Assembly (NCBI GenBank): GCA_035513295.1 | Contig: DATKCH010000127.1 | Span: 8,527-72,526 of the forward strand | DNA length: 64,000 bases | Direction: 5' to 3' | Source of the DNA: DATHRK01 sp035513295 | Lineage (GTDB): Bacteria > Gemmatimonadota > Gemmatimonadetes > Longimicrobiales > RSA9 | Shown here: piece by piece, positions 45,490-53,091 of the stretch | Layout: each line of letters opens with the position of its first letter | Position numbering within the stretch: position 1 is the first letter of the stretch | Notes under the pieces: generated by a model | Databases searched by the model: none | Told to the model about the DNA's origin: nothing | What the model saw: only the letters and a program-made list of their open reading frames with translations | Translations under genes and position numbers: made by a program

Positions 45490-46386
45490 CTACAAGACAT
45501 CGAGCGCGGTCTTTCCGGTCAAGCGTTCGAAGAGACGCTCGAAGTCCTCGTCGTTCAGGAACGGGATCTCGATCGTACCTCGGCCTCGCGCGCGCGCGCG
45601 CACCCTCACGCGCGCATCGAGCGTGCGTTGGAGCACTTCCTCGAGCCGCCGCTCCTCGACCGACCGCCCCCGACTCCCCGCCCGGCCGGCGGGCTTCGCG
45701 CCCGCGCGACGCCGGGCCACCGCCGCCTCCAGCGCCCGGACGCTCCAGCCTTCCGCGATCGCCGTGCGCGCGAGCGCCGTGGCCGTCCGGCCTTCGGAAA
45801 GTCCGAGCAGCGAACGCGCGTGACCCGCCGACAGCTCGCCGGAGTCCAGCATCGCGCGTACCTGCGCCGGGAGTTGCAGGAGGCGCAGAGTGTTGGCCAC
45901 GGTCGAACGGTCTCGACCCACCGCCTCGGCGACCTCCTTCTGCGTCAGGTCGAACTCCTCCATCAATTGCTTGAAGGCGAGCGCCTCCTCTACCGCCGAC
46001 AGCTGGGAACGCTGGAGGTTCTCCACGAGGGCCAGCACGAGGAGGGTCCGGTCGTCGACCTCCCTCACGATGGCCGGGATCTCCGTCCAGCCCAGCTCGC
46101 TCACCGCCCGCCAGCGGCGCTCCCCCGCGACGAGTTCCCAGCGATCCGGCCGGCCGGCCGCCGGGCGCACCACGATCGGCTGCAGCAGGCCGTTCTCGCG
46201 GATCGAGGTCCCCAGTTCGGTGAGCTCCGACGCGTCGAAATCACGCCGCGGCTGGTAGGGGTTCGGCACGACCGCGCCGACCGGCAGCCGGAGTTCTCCA
46301 CTCGCACGGGACGCCGTCGTCTCGGGCTCGAGGTACTCCCCGAGGAGAGCGCCCAGACCCTTGCCGAGGCGGTCCCGACGGGCCAT
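45490..46386 (-). CDS. parB: chromosome partition protein ParB
   Basis: 298-residue CTPase/DNA clamp that loads at parS. The N-terminal box LVAGERRWRAVSEL is the CTP/arginine motif. The helix-turn-helix region contains KEVAEAVGRDRSTVANTLRLLQLP. A basic linker precedes the C-terminal dimer domain (IEIPFLNDEDFERLFERLTG). It binds the two parS sites about 900 bases upstream. The ATG shares a base with the parA stop (TGATG). Confidence 0.95.
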   Translation of the reverse strand: MARRDRLGKGLGALLGEYLEPETTASRASGELRLPVGAVVPNPYQPRRDFDASELTELGTSIRENGLLQPIVVRPAAGRPDRWELVAGERRWRAVSELGWTEIPAIVREVDDRTLLVLALVENLQRSQLSAVEEALAFKQLMEEFDLTQKEVAEAVGRDRSTVANTLRLLQLPAQVRAMLDSGELSAGHARSLLGLSEGRTATALARTAIAEGWSVRALEAAVARRRAGAKPAGRAGSRGRSVEERRLEEVLQRTLDARVRVRARARGRGTIEIPFLNDEDFERLFERLTGKTALDVL

Positions 46387-47201
46387 CAGGGCGACACCTC
46401 GTTCAATTCGACCTCGGAAACATTTGACGTCGTGGCCGCGACCCGCTCGATCAGCTCGCGCGCCAGAGCGAGGTAGCTCTGAGCTCCCTGGGAGAGTATG
46501 TCATAGAGGATGATCGGCTTGCCGAAGCTGGGAGCCTCCGCCAGCCGGACATTGCGCGGTATCGTCGTGCGATAGACGCGCTCGCCGAAGTACTCCGTCG
46601 CCTCCTCCGCGACCTGCTTGGAGAGGTTCAAACGGCGATCGTACATCGTGAGAAGAACGCCCTCGATCTCCAGCCCCGGGTTCAGTCCCCGCTGCACCAT
46701 GCGGACCGAATTGAGCAGCTGCGAGAGTCCCTGGAGCGCGTAGAACTCGCACTGAATGGGGATGAGCACGGAGTCCGCCGCGGCAAGGGTGTTCACCGTG
46801 AGAAGGCCCAGCGACGGCGGACAGTCGACCAGGATGAAATCGTACTTCGCCCGCACCGGCTCGAGGGCCGTCTTGAGAACGAACTCGCGTCGATCCCGCT
46901 CCACCAGTTCGACCTCGGCGCCGACGAGATCTCGGGTTGCGGGCAGAATATCCAGGTACGGGAGGTGACCGGACGGGCGGATCGCAGCGGAGACGGGCTC
47001 GCCGTCGACGAGGACTTCGTAAATCGAGGGGGCCGTAGCCTCGACCTCGACGCCGAGGCCGCTGGTCGCGTTCCCCTGCGGGTCGATGTCGAGCACCAGG
47101 GTGCGCTTCTCGGCGGCGGCCAGGCACGCCCCGAGGTTGATCGCGGTCGTCGTCTTGCCGACGCCGCCCTTCTGGTTGGCGATCGCGATGATGCGTGACA
47201 T
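46386..47201 (-). CDS. parA: chromosome partition ATPase ParA
   Basis: 271-residue Walker-type ATPase. The deviant P-loop is NQKGGVGKTTTAINL at residues 8-22. Further motifs are DIDPQGNATSGLG and FILVDCPPSLGLLT. It lacks the N-terminal HTH of plasmid ParA and resembles Soj. It moves ParB-parS complexes along the nucleoid. The ATG at 47,201 has GGGGGAGGGA upstream; an ATG at 47,225 would add eight residues. It heads parA-parB-M23-bactofilin. Confidence 0.95.
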   Translation of the reverse strand: MSRIIAIANQKGGVGKTTTAINLGACLAAAEKRTLVLDIDPQGNATSGLGVEVEATAPSIYEVLVDGEPVSAAIRPSGHLPYLDILPATRDLVGAEVELVERDRREFVLKTALEPVRAKYDFILVDCPPSLGLLTVNTLAAADSVLIPIQCEFYALQGLSQLLNSVRMVQRGLNPGLEIEGVLLTMYDRRLNLSKQVAEEATEYFGERVYRTTIPRNVRLAEAPSFGKPIILYDILSQGAQSYLALARELIERVAATTSNVSEVELNEVSP

Positions 47202-47302
47202 TCCCTCCCCCACTGCTGCCTGCACCCAGTCCCCGGGAAAAGTCGGTTGGCGGCCGAATATAGGGGGGGGCGGGGAGCGTGAACAGCGGGCCCCTCTCGG
47301 AT

Positions 47303-47318
47303 TGTTTCACGTGAAACG
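47303..47318 (+). promoter_or_regulatory. parS site 1
   Basis: TGTTTCACGTGAAACG matches the ParB-binding consensus palindrome TGTTTCACGTGAAACA at 15 of 16 bases. It lies 102 bases upstream of the parA ATG. Confidence 0.96.
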
Positions 47319-47351
47319 CCGACTTCCCGGCCGCGCGCCGGATCGCGCTGG

Positions 47352-47367
47352 TGTTTCACGTGAAACG
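47352..47367 (+). promoter_or_regulatory. parS site 2
   Basis: The same 16-mer TGTTTCACGTGAAACG, 49 bases after the first. Both copies continue into CCGAC, forming a longer direct repeat, which suggests recent duplication or paired ParB loading. Confidence 0.96.
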
Positions 47368-47656
47368 CCGACCTTCCGCAGGCACCGGTCGCGGCGGTAC
47401 CGCGAGGGTTGCGAACGGCTTCGCGGAGCCGGGTTGCGGCCCGCGGGAGGGTCGACTCGCGCGGTGGGCGATGACGTCGGCCGCCCCCTTGGGGACCGAC
47501 CGCCCCGAACGGCTTCCTCATCGAGCGCCGGTCCTGCGCGGCCGTGCCGGGCCACCGCCGCAGAGGCTGGTCATGTCATGGCCTACCCGGGTCGCCAACT
47601 TGGCGCTCGACCGGCGCGCCCCCGTACGACTCCCCGCAACGCCTTTTCCCACGATG

Positions 47657-47797
47657 TTTTCCACAGCCTTCCGACCAGCCTCGGGTGTCGGCGAAAACGT
47701 CGCAAACACCTGTTACCCCGAACATTGCCCGTATATTACCCGAATAATACCCGAAAGCGAATCGCCTTCGGTCGGACGACGATCAAGGTTATCCACG
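47657..47797. promoter_or_regulatory. DnaA-box-like sites flanking phased repeats
   Basis: TTTTCCACA at 47,657-47,665 and TTATCCACG at 47,789-47,797 bracket an AT-enriched stretch. They agree with the TTWTNCACA pattern, the second with one mismatch. Either origin-related or DnaA-regulated transcription is possible. Confidence 0.5.
47724..47756 (+). repeat. three tandem 11-bp repeats
   Basis: ATTGCCCGTAT, ATTACCCGAAT and AATACCCGAAA follow one another without gaps; a related TTACCCCGAAC precedes them at about 47,713. One turn of DNA per unit suggests a protein bound on one face. Confidence 0.75.
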
Positions 47798-47891
47798 CCG
47801 TTGTCCCCATGCCCCCGGATCCCGGCCCGGCCGGGAAATAAAGCAGCCGGAAAGGGTTGCGCCGGTCCTGCGCTTGGCGTGAACCTCGTCC

Positions 47892-49604
47892 ATGCACACC
47901 ACACCACCCGCCAGGGGGTCGCCGGACCTGGCGACGCTCCGCCCGGAGCTCGAAAGCTGGGAGGGGAGGGGGTACAAGGCGTACAGGGCGCTCCAGGGCC
48001 GGGTCTACGCCGGGCCTGGTTTCGATCTCGTGTTCGACCACGTCCAGGGCGATCCCTTCGCCGACCCTACGCGCCTGCGCGCCCTCTACCCGACCGTGGC
48101 CGCCGACCTGCCTTCGTACGCGACCCGCACGCCGGATGCACGTCGCGCGAGCGCCGACTTCCTCCACCGTCGCATGGCGGCGGCCCTCTCGAACGCCTCC
48201 GCCAGCGTTGGAAGCGGGCATGGGGGCGCCTTCGCCACGCCCCGACCCGTCCAGCAGGTGCTGGGCAGGTCGGCCGCGCGCGTCGGTGAAGATGGAGCGG
48301 TCGAACTGCGCTTCCGCGTCGGCCTGCCCGCGCGCGGGCGTCGGATCCTGGGAGCCGCGGCCGGGGCCCTGCTTTGCGACGGCCTCCCGCAGGCCATGGG
48401 CTCGGTCCTGCCGCTCTCGGGAACGGGCCGCGCGGCGCTCCGACGGCACGTCCAGACGGTCGAGGACGCGGTCGCGCTGCGCGCCCGGCTCGAGGCTGGA
48501 GGACTCGTCGCGTTCGTCGCGGATGGATCGATTCTGCCGCGCCGCTCGGGGGTGGACGACGCGCCCATGGAGCGGGAACGCGCGGTGCCGTTCCGGTCGC
48601 CCGACAGCCTGCGCGTCACACTTCCTGCTCCGCACGCCGGCGAGGTCGCCGGGATGGGCGTGCCGCGCGGCGTCACGCTGATCGTGGGCGGAGGCTACCA
48701 CGGCAAGTCCACCCTGCTGAGAGCGCTCGAGCGGGGCGTCTACGACCACGCTCCCGACGACGGTCGGGAGCGCGTGGTCTCCATCCCCGGGGCCACCAAG
48801 GTGCGGGCGGAGGACCGCCGTGCCGTCGTCGGCACGGACATCTCCAATTTCATCCGTGGCCTTCCGAGCGGCGCGGACACGCTCGCCTTCTCGACCGAGG
48901 ACGCTAGCGGCTCCACCTCACAGGCGGCCGCCATCGCCGAAGCCATCGAGACCGGCTGTGCGTGCCTGTTGATCGACGAGGATACGTCGGCGACCAACTT
49001 CATGATCCGCGACGCGCGCATGCGACGGCTCGTGGAGGACGCGGACGAGCCGGTCATTCCCTTCATCGATCGTGCGCGGCAGTTGCTCGACGGGGAGGGG
49101 ACATCGTCGGTGCTCGTGGTCGGCGGTTCGGGCGACTTCTTCGATGTGGCGGACACCGTCATCGCGATGAGGCGCTACGTCCCGGCTGACGTCGGCGAGG
49201 CAGCGAGGCGGATCGCTTCGGAGGCTCCCGAGCCCCGTCCCGACCCTCCCGCTTGGCGGCCGGTCGCGCCACACGCGATCGATGGAGCGCGACTTGCTCG
49301 GATGGTGGGCGGCAGGCTGCGCGCGCCGACGCGGGACCGTCTGGTGTGGGCTGGACGCGAGCTGAATCTGGGAGGAATCGAACAGATCCTGGAGGCCGCC
49401 CAGACGAAGACGATCGGGCAGGGGCTGCGCCGGCTTGCGCGCGACGCGGCCGACGCGCGAGGGTTGTTGATGGAGGCGGTCGAGCGCCTCATGCGGGACA
49501 TCGCGCGCGGCGGCCTCGACGTGCTGCAGGAATTTCCGACAGGCGACCTGGCGGAGTTTCGCCCCGAGGAACTGGTCGCCGCGCTTCATAGGATACGACC
49601 CTGA
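47892..49604 (+). CDS. ABC-class P-loop ATPase (COG3044 family)
   Basis: 570-residue soluble ATPase. The N-terminal domain is family-specific (YKAYRALQGRVYAGPGFDLVFDHVQGDPFADPTRLR). The nucleotide site has a Walker A in LIVGGGYHGKSTLLRAL at about residue 265. An ABC-like signature is near STEDASGSTSQAAAIAEAIE, and the Walker B is CLLIDEDTSATNFMIRD. The signature ASGSTSQA is typical of this family of ABC-type ATPases not tied to transport. The role is unknown; trypanosome MRB1590 is an RNA-linked homologue. The ATG has no clear ribosome binding site. Confidence 0.85.
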   Translation: MHTTPPARGSPDLATLRPELESWEGRGYKAYRALQGRVYAGPGFDLVFDHVQGDPFADPTRLRALYPTVAADLPSYATRTPDARRASADFLHRRMAAALSNASASVGSGHGGAFATPRPVQQVLGRSAARVGEDGAVELRFRVGLPARGRRILGAAAGALLCDGLPQAMGSVLPLSGTGRAALRRHVQTVEDAVALRARLEAGGLVAFVADGSILPRRSGVDDAPMERERAVPFRSPDSLRVTLPAPHAGEVAGMGVPRGVTLIVGGGYHGKSTLLRALERGVYDHAPDDGRERVVSIPGATKVRAEDRRAVVGTDISNFIRGLPSGADTLAFSTEDASGSTSQAAAIAEAIETGCACLLIDEDTSATNFMIRDARMRRLVEDADEPVIPFIDRARQLLDGEGTSSVLVVGGSGDFFDVADTVIAMRRYVPADVGEAARRIASEAPEPRPDPPAWRPVAPHAIDGARLARMVGGRLRAPTRDRLVWAGRELNLGGIEQILEAAQTKTIGQGLRRLARDAADARGLLMEAVERLMRDIARGGLDVLQEFPTGDLAEFRPEELVAALHRIRP

Positions 49605-49649
49605 ACCACGACGTCGGGCCGCCGAGCCCGACGCCTTCCTGGAGGAGCC

Positions 49650-50099
49650 ATGGACGCCGGCGGCCCCGGACGATTCGACACACCAGCGGGCGAGACGAGC
49701 ATCCTGGACCTTCTCGGGCGCCTGGCCTCTGACGGAGTGCGGCTGCTCAAGGAGGAGGGCCAGCTCGCGACGCTGCAGCTCCGTGAAGTCCTGCTATCCA
49801 CCATCTGGACCACGGTTCGCCTGGCGATTCCACTGGGATTGGCCGCGATCGCCGCCCTGCTGCTCGTGGTCGGCGCCGTCGCGTGGCTGGCATACCGGCT
49901 CGGATCGCTCTGGGCCGGAGCGCTCGTCGCCGGCGGCGGCCTCCTGCTCGTCGCGCTGATCATGCTCTGGATCGCGGCACGCGCACTCGGGCGGCAGACG
50001 CGCCGTTCGCTCGCCGCGCCGCCGGAGATTCCGGGCGGACGTAAGGACGACGCCGATGAGGGACCCAGGCTCGTCACCGACGGCGCGCCGGGGCCCTGA
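49650..50099 (+). CDS. phage-holin-family/YqjE-like membrane protein
   Basis: 149-residue protein with two adjacent transmembrane helices (WTTVRLAIPLGLAAIAALLLVV and AGALVAGGGLLLVALIMLWIA). These follow an amphipathic N-terminal part (LGRLASDGVRLLKEEGQLATLQLREV). This matches the phage-holin family PF07332 and YqjE-like proteins that are chromosomal and not phage-derived. Its function is not known. The ATG has GGAGGAGCC in front. It lies 45 bases after the ATPase gene. Confidence 0.78.
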   Translation: MDAGGPGRFDTPAGETSILDLLGRLASDGVRLLKEEGQLATLQLREVLLSTIWTTVRLAIPLGLAAIAALLLVVGAVAWLAYRLGSLWAGALVAGGGLLLVALIMLWIAARALGRQTRRSLAAPPEIPGGRKDDADEGPRLVTDGAPGP

Positions 50100-50105
50100 A
50101 ACAGT

Positions 50106-50405
50106 TTGACCGAGCCGGATACGGCGGCGCGCCGGTACGTCCTACGAGGTCGCGTGCAGGGTGTCGGATTCCGCTGGTGGTGCAAGCGAGCCGCGAGCGC
50201 CCTGGGCATCCGGGGCAGCGTCCGGAACCTGAGCGACGGGGGTGTGGAGGTGATCGCCGCCGGGAGCGCGGAGGCCCTCGAGCGATTCGATGACCAGCTT
50301 CGCTCCGGCCCCGCCATGGCGCGGGTCGATCGGGTCGAGGAGCGTATTCTCGCCCCGTCCGCCGATCATCCGGCCGACGACGGAGAGTTCGTGATCCTGC
50401 CGTAG
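50106..50405 (+). CDS. acylphosphatase
   Basis: 99-residue acylphosphatase. The catalytic loop GRVQGVGFRWW places the active Arg at about residue 23, and the Asn is in GSVRNLSDGGVEV. It hydrolyses acyl phosphates such as 1,3-bisphosphoglycerate. The start appears to be TTG at 50,106, 6 bases after the holin-like stop, so it is in the same operon. Confidence 0.92.
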   Translation: MTEPDTAARRYVLRGRVQGVGFRWWCKRAASALGIRGSVRNLSDGGVEVIAAGSAEALERFDDQLRSGPAMARVDRVEERILAPSADHPADDGEFVILP

Positions 50406-50409
50406 CCCG

Positions 50410-52137
50410 CTACTCGCCTTCCTTCTCCTGGCGCGCTTCCGCTTGCCGGAGGTGCACCTTGCGCCGCTCCTTCATGATGAACAGTTGCTGCGGGACGCGC
50501 GCCATGTTCGACGCCGCGTAATAGAGATTCAACCCCGATGCGAAGTTCAACAGGATCACGAGCATGAAGATTGGCATGATCCACATCATCATCTTCAGCT
50601 GCGGGTTCGGCTCCGGCGTGGAACGGTAGCTCAGGTACTGAAGGAGGAACATGCTCAGCGCCATGATGACCGGGATGATGTAGAACGGGTCCGGGCGCGA
50701 CAGGTCGGGCAACCACAGGAATTCGGCCCCCCGGAACTCGATGGTCGCCTGGAAGACGAAGAACAGCGTGAACAGGACGGGCATCGGAATCAGCATCGGC
50801 AGGCACCCGCCGAACGGATTGAAGCCCTCCTCCTTGTAGAGCTTCATCATCTCCTTCTGCAGGCGCTCCGGATTGTCCTTGTGCAGCGCCTGGATCTCCT
50901 TCATGCGCGGCTGGATCTCCATGTTCCGGAGCTGCGAACGCATGGCCTTCATGTTGAGCGGCCAGATCAAAATGTTGATGAGGACGCCGAACAGGATGAC
51001 CACCCAGCCGTACGCGAGTCCGGTGACGCGCCGCATGCCCACGAGCGCCCAGGTGGCAATGTGCGCGAGCGGGCGGATGATCGGTCGCAGAAACGCGAAA
51101 CCCAGAGGGTTCACATCCCCGAACTGCGAGCCCATCTCCGCGAGCCGCTCGGATTCCTGGGGGCCGACGTACAGGCGGAGGCCGAAGTCCCCGCCGCGCC
51201 GCAGCGGAAGCGTCGCGGTGAGCAGCGCGGCGTCATCCGATGGGGCGGGCTCCACGATCAGACCGCCCAGATGGCGCTCGCCTTCCGGCGGGGCGAACAC
51301 CGCGACGACGAAGTACTTGTTCTTCAACGCCGCCCACCGGAGCGGCCCCTCCTCCACCGCCGGCTCATCCACCTTGTTGAGCGCCACGCTGCGGATGCCG
51401 CTGCGCGTCCCGTTCGTCACGTATCCGAGATTGCGCAGGTCTTCCCTCTCGTCGGCCTCGTTGACCGCCAGGGTCGGGCTGAAACGGACGAGCAGGGAGG
51501 TCTGGTCGGCGAGCGACCCCAGGTCGGCCAGTCCGCGGACATCGATGGCGTAGGAGTCCGCCGTGAAGACGTAGACGAGCTCGATGGCGGTACCGTTCGC
51601 GAGACGCGCGCGCAGCGCCACTTCCTCACGTCCGGAATCCCGGGCGGAGAGGCGGACGGTATCGGGGGCGTCGCTCTCGAAGCGGAGGTTGCCGAGGGAT
51701 CCCTCCTGACCGGCGGCCCGCAATCCGTAGCCGATCAGGGGGCCGAGCGTGTCCACCGCGAGCTCGACGGCGTCGTCGCGGGTGAAGGACTCGTACTCGC
51801 GCATCTCGGCGCCGACGAGCGCGGCGCCCTCGGTGGCGATCCGGTATCGGTACAGCGGCGACTCGACGACGATCTCCCGGCCTTCGGGCGGCGGCGGCGC
51901 CGTGTCGGCCGGGACGTCGGGTGCACCGGGCGCGTCCCGACCTGAGTCCGACGGGGTCCCCGCCGGGTCGATCCCCGGGAGCGGCGGCGGCGCGGGTTCG
52001 AGCGTGGGCGGCTCGATGACGGCTGAGTCCGCTGGAGCACCGCCGACCTGCGGATCGGGCGCCGGGAACAGCACGTTAGTCAGCACGATCACGCCGAGCA
52101 TCAGCGTCACCGCGAGGAATATGCGCCAGGTCTCCAT
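50410..52137 (-). CDS. yidC: membrane protein insertase YidC
   Basis: 575-residue Oxa1-family insertase. An N-terminal anchor (FLAVTLMLGVIVLTNVLF) and a Pro/Asp-rich linker precede the periplasmic beta domain (about 100-350). The conserved hydrophobic core follows, with WPLNMKAMRSQLRNMEIQPRMKEIQALHKDNPERLQKEMMKLYKEEGFNPFGGCLPMLIPMPV split here only for reading: key elements are WPLNMKAMRSQLRNM and EGFNPFGGCLPMLIPM. It inserts membrane proteins with or without SecYEG. It is 21 bases after yidD. Confidence 0.96.
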   Translation of the reverse strand: METWRIFLAVTLMLGVIVLTNVLFPAPDPQVGGAPADSAVIEPPTLEPAPPPLPGIDPAGTPSDSGRDAPGAPDVPADTAPPPPEGREIVVESPLYRYRIATEGAALVGAEMREYESFTRDDAVELAVDTLGPLIGYGLRAAGQEGSLGNLRFESDAPDTVRLSARDSGREEVALRARLANGTAIELVYVFTADSYAIDVRGLADLGSLADQTSLLVRFSPTLAVNEADEREDLRNLGYVTNGTRSGIRSVALNKVDEPAVEEGPLRWAALKNKYFVVAVFAPPEGERHLGGLIVEPAPSDDAALLTATLPLRRGGDFGLRLYVGPQESERLAEMGSQFGDVNPLGFAFLRPIIRPLAHIATWALVGMRRVTGLAYGWVVILFGVLINILIWPLNMKAMRSQLRNMEIQPRMKEIQALHKDNPERLQKEMMKLYKEEGFNPFGGCLPMLIPMPVLFTLFFVFQATIEFRGAEFLWLPDLSRPDPFYIIPVIMALSMFLLQYLSYRSTPEPNPQLKMMMWIMPIFMLVILLNFASGLNLYYAASNMARVPQQLFIMKERRKVHLRQAEARQEKEGE

Positions 52138-52158
52138 CGCCTCTGGGTTCTCTTCCGC

Positions 52159-52347
52159 TTACGGCACGGGGTCGTGACCGGACCCCCCGAACGGCTGGCA
52201 GCGGCCGATCCGAAGCAGGCTCAGCCACCCGCCACGCAGCGCCCCGTGGCGCTCGATCGCTTCTCGGGCGTACTCAGAGCACGTCGGCTGGAACCGACAG
52301 GCGGGAGGCAGTAGCGGCGACAACGCTCTCTGGTAGGCGCGAATCAC
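52159..52347 (-). CDS. yidD: membrane protein insertion efficiency factor YidD
   Basis: 62-residue protein with the signature CRFQPTCSEYAREAIERHG and the ending CQPFGGSGHDPVP, both typical of YidD. It helps YidC-mediated insertion at the inner membrane. The GTG start overlaps the rnpA stop (GTGA), as usual for this cluster, and the protein is close to the shortest family members. Confidence 0.94.
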   Translation of the reverse strand: MIRAYQRALSPLLPPACRFQPTCSEYAREAIERHGALRGGWLSLLRIGRCQPFGGSGHDPVP

Positions 52348-52916
52348 CGCGACCGTGACGCGTCCGGCCAGCGACGGTCGATCCAGTGCACCAACTCCTC
52401 TCGCAGATCCGCGAACCGGGCGCGATACGCCTCGGCGCGCGCCCGGACGAGCACGTCTTCCACGGCGGCGGCGCCGTCCAGGCGCGGCAGCAGTTCCGTG
52501 CGCACGATCTCGCGGAGTCGCCGCTTCAGCCGATTCCGCGCGACGATCTCGTGGCCGTGCTTCGGAACGACGATGGCGACGCGTGAACGCACCGCGGGGG
52601 AAGCGGATGCGAAGACGTCCAGGTGCGCCGTCTTGCTCCTCTTCCCCCGTCGAACCAACGCCCGAATCGCGTCGCCGCCGGTGATCCGGCGGATGCGCGC
52701 GAGTCGAAGGCGGGGGCGCTCCGGCTCCCGCGAGCCGGGGCCCTCCAGCGGCGTTACTTGGAGCCGATGCGGACGGACAGCTTCTGCCGCCCGCGCCGTC
52801 GACGCGCCGCCAACACCTTGCGGCCGCCGCGTGTGCTCATGCGCGCGCGGAACCCGTGCTTGTTCTTGCGTTTGCGGTTGCGCGGCCGATATGTGGGCTT
52901 GCCCATGTCTTCTCAC
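52344..52916 (-). CDS. rnpA: ribonuclease P protein component, with N-terminal extension overlapping rpmH
   Basis: 190-residue protein subunit of RNase P, which processes tRNA 5' ends. The conserved core RLRLARIRRITGGDAIRALVRRG to VPKHGHEIVARNRLKRRLREIVR (RNR motif in ARNRLKRRLRE) starts near residue 73. The in-frame codons between rpmH's end and the core contain no ATG or GTG, and the first TTG falls inside the core. The nearest standard start is the GTG at 52,916, 10 bases before the rpmH ATG, so rpmH is nested in its 5' part. Typical RnpA is about 115-125 residues. Confidence 0.85.
   Translation of the reverse strand: MRRHGQAHISAAQPQTQEQARVPRAHEHTRRPQGVGGASTARAAEAVRPHRLQVTPLEGPGSREPERPRLRLARIRRITGGDAIRALVRRGKRSKTAHLDVFASASPAVRSRVAIVVPKHGHEIVARNRLKRRLREIVRTELLPRLDGAAAVEDVLVRARAEAYRARFADLREELVHWIDRRWPDASRSR
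52754..52906 (-). CDS. rpmH: 50S ribosomal protein L34
   Basis: 50-residue L34 reading MGKPTYRPRNRKRKNKHGFR onward and ending LSVRIGSK. The composition is extremely basic and the family pattern TxxPxxRKRxxxHGFRxRM is intact. It lies wholly inside the rnpA reading frame, shifted by one base. GAGAAG precedes its ATG. It is divergent from dnaA, the usual arrangement. Confidence 0.97.
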   Translation of the reverse strand: MGKPTYRPRNRKRKNKHGFRARMSTRGGRKVLAARRRRGRQKLSVRIGSK

Positions 52917-52992
52917 GTGTGCTGAATCGGTCGACAGCCGAGTAAGCTATCCCAAGCAATCACCCGGGGTCAAGCCGCGGAGCGGAACCTAT

Positions 52993-53032
52993 TGATCCAC
53001 AATCATCTGCAGCGGGATTTGACTTGTCCACA
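52993..53032 (+). promoter_or_regulatory. DnaA-box-like sites upstream of dnaA
   Basis: TGATCCACA at 52,993-53,001 and TTGTCCACA at 53,024-53,032 lie in the 185-base rpmH-dnaA gap. They resemble DnaA boxes and could autoregulate dnaA or belong to the origin. Confidence 0.6.
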
Positions 53033-53091
53033 TCGGGCCCTCATCTTTGCGCGCCGCTCTCGGGGCGACCTCTCTTCCGGCGATCAGACAC

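Larger units (their letters stand above)
47202..47891. other. 690-base intergenic region near the origin
   Basis: Between parA and the plus-strand ATPase gene. It contains two perfect parS cores near 47,303 and 47,352, a DnaA-like TTTTCCACA (47,657-47,665), a TTATCCACG (47,789-47,797), and three 11-bp phased repeats at 47,724-47,756. The stretch 47,640-47,800 is clearly poorer in GC than its surroundings. No gene with family sequence was found here. Confidence 0.7.

Noticed and set aside
47307..47555. Short open frames through the parS pair giving VSRETP- and FHVKR-like peptides
   Set aside because: These peptides come from translating the parS palindrome itself; no gene with a ribosome binding site and family match is present.
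49650..50099. Holin-family protein considered as evidence for a prophage
   Set aside because: No phage structural, integrase or lysis genes are nearby; this holin family is common in chromosomes.
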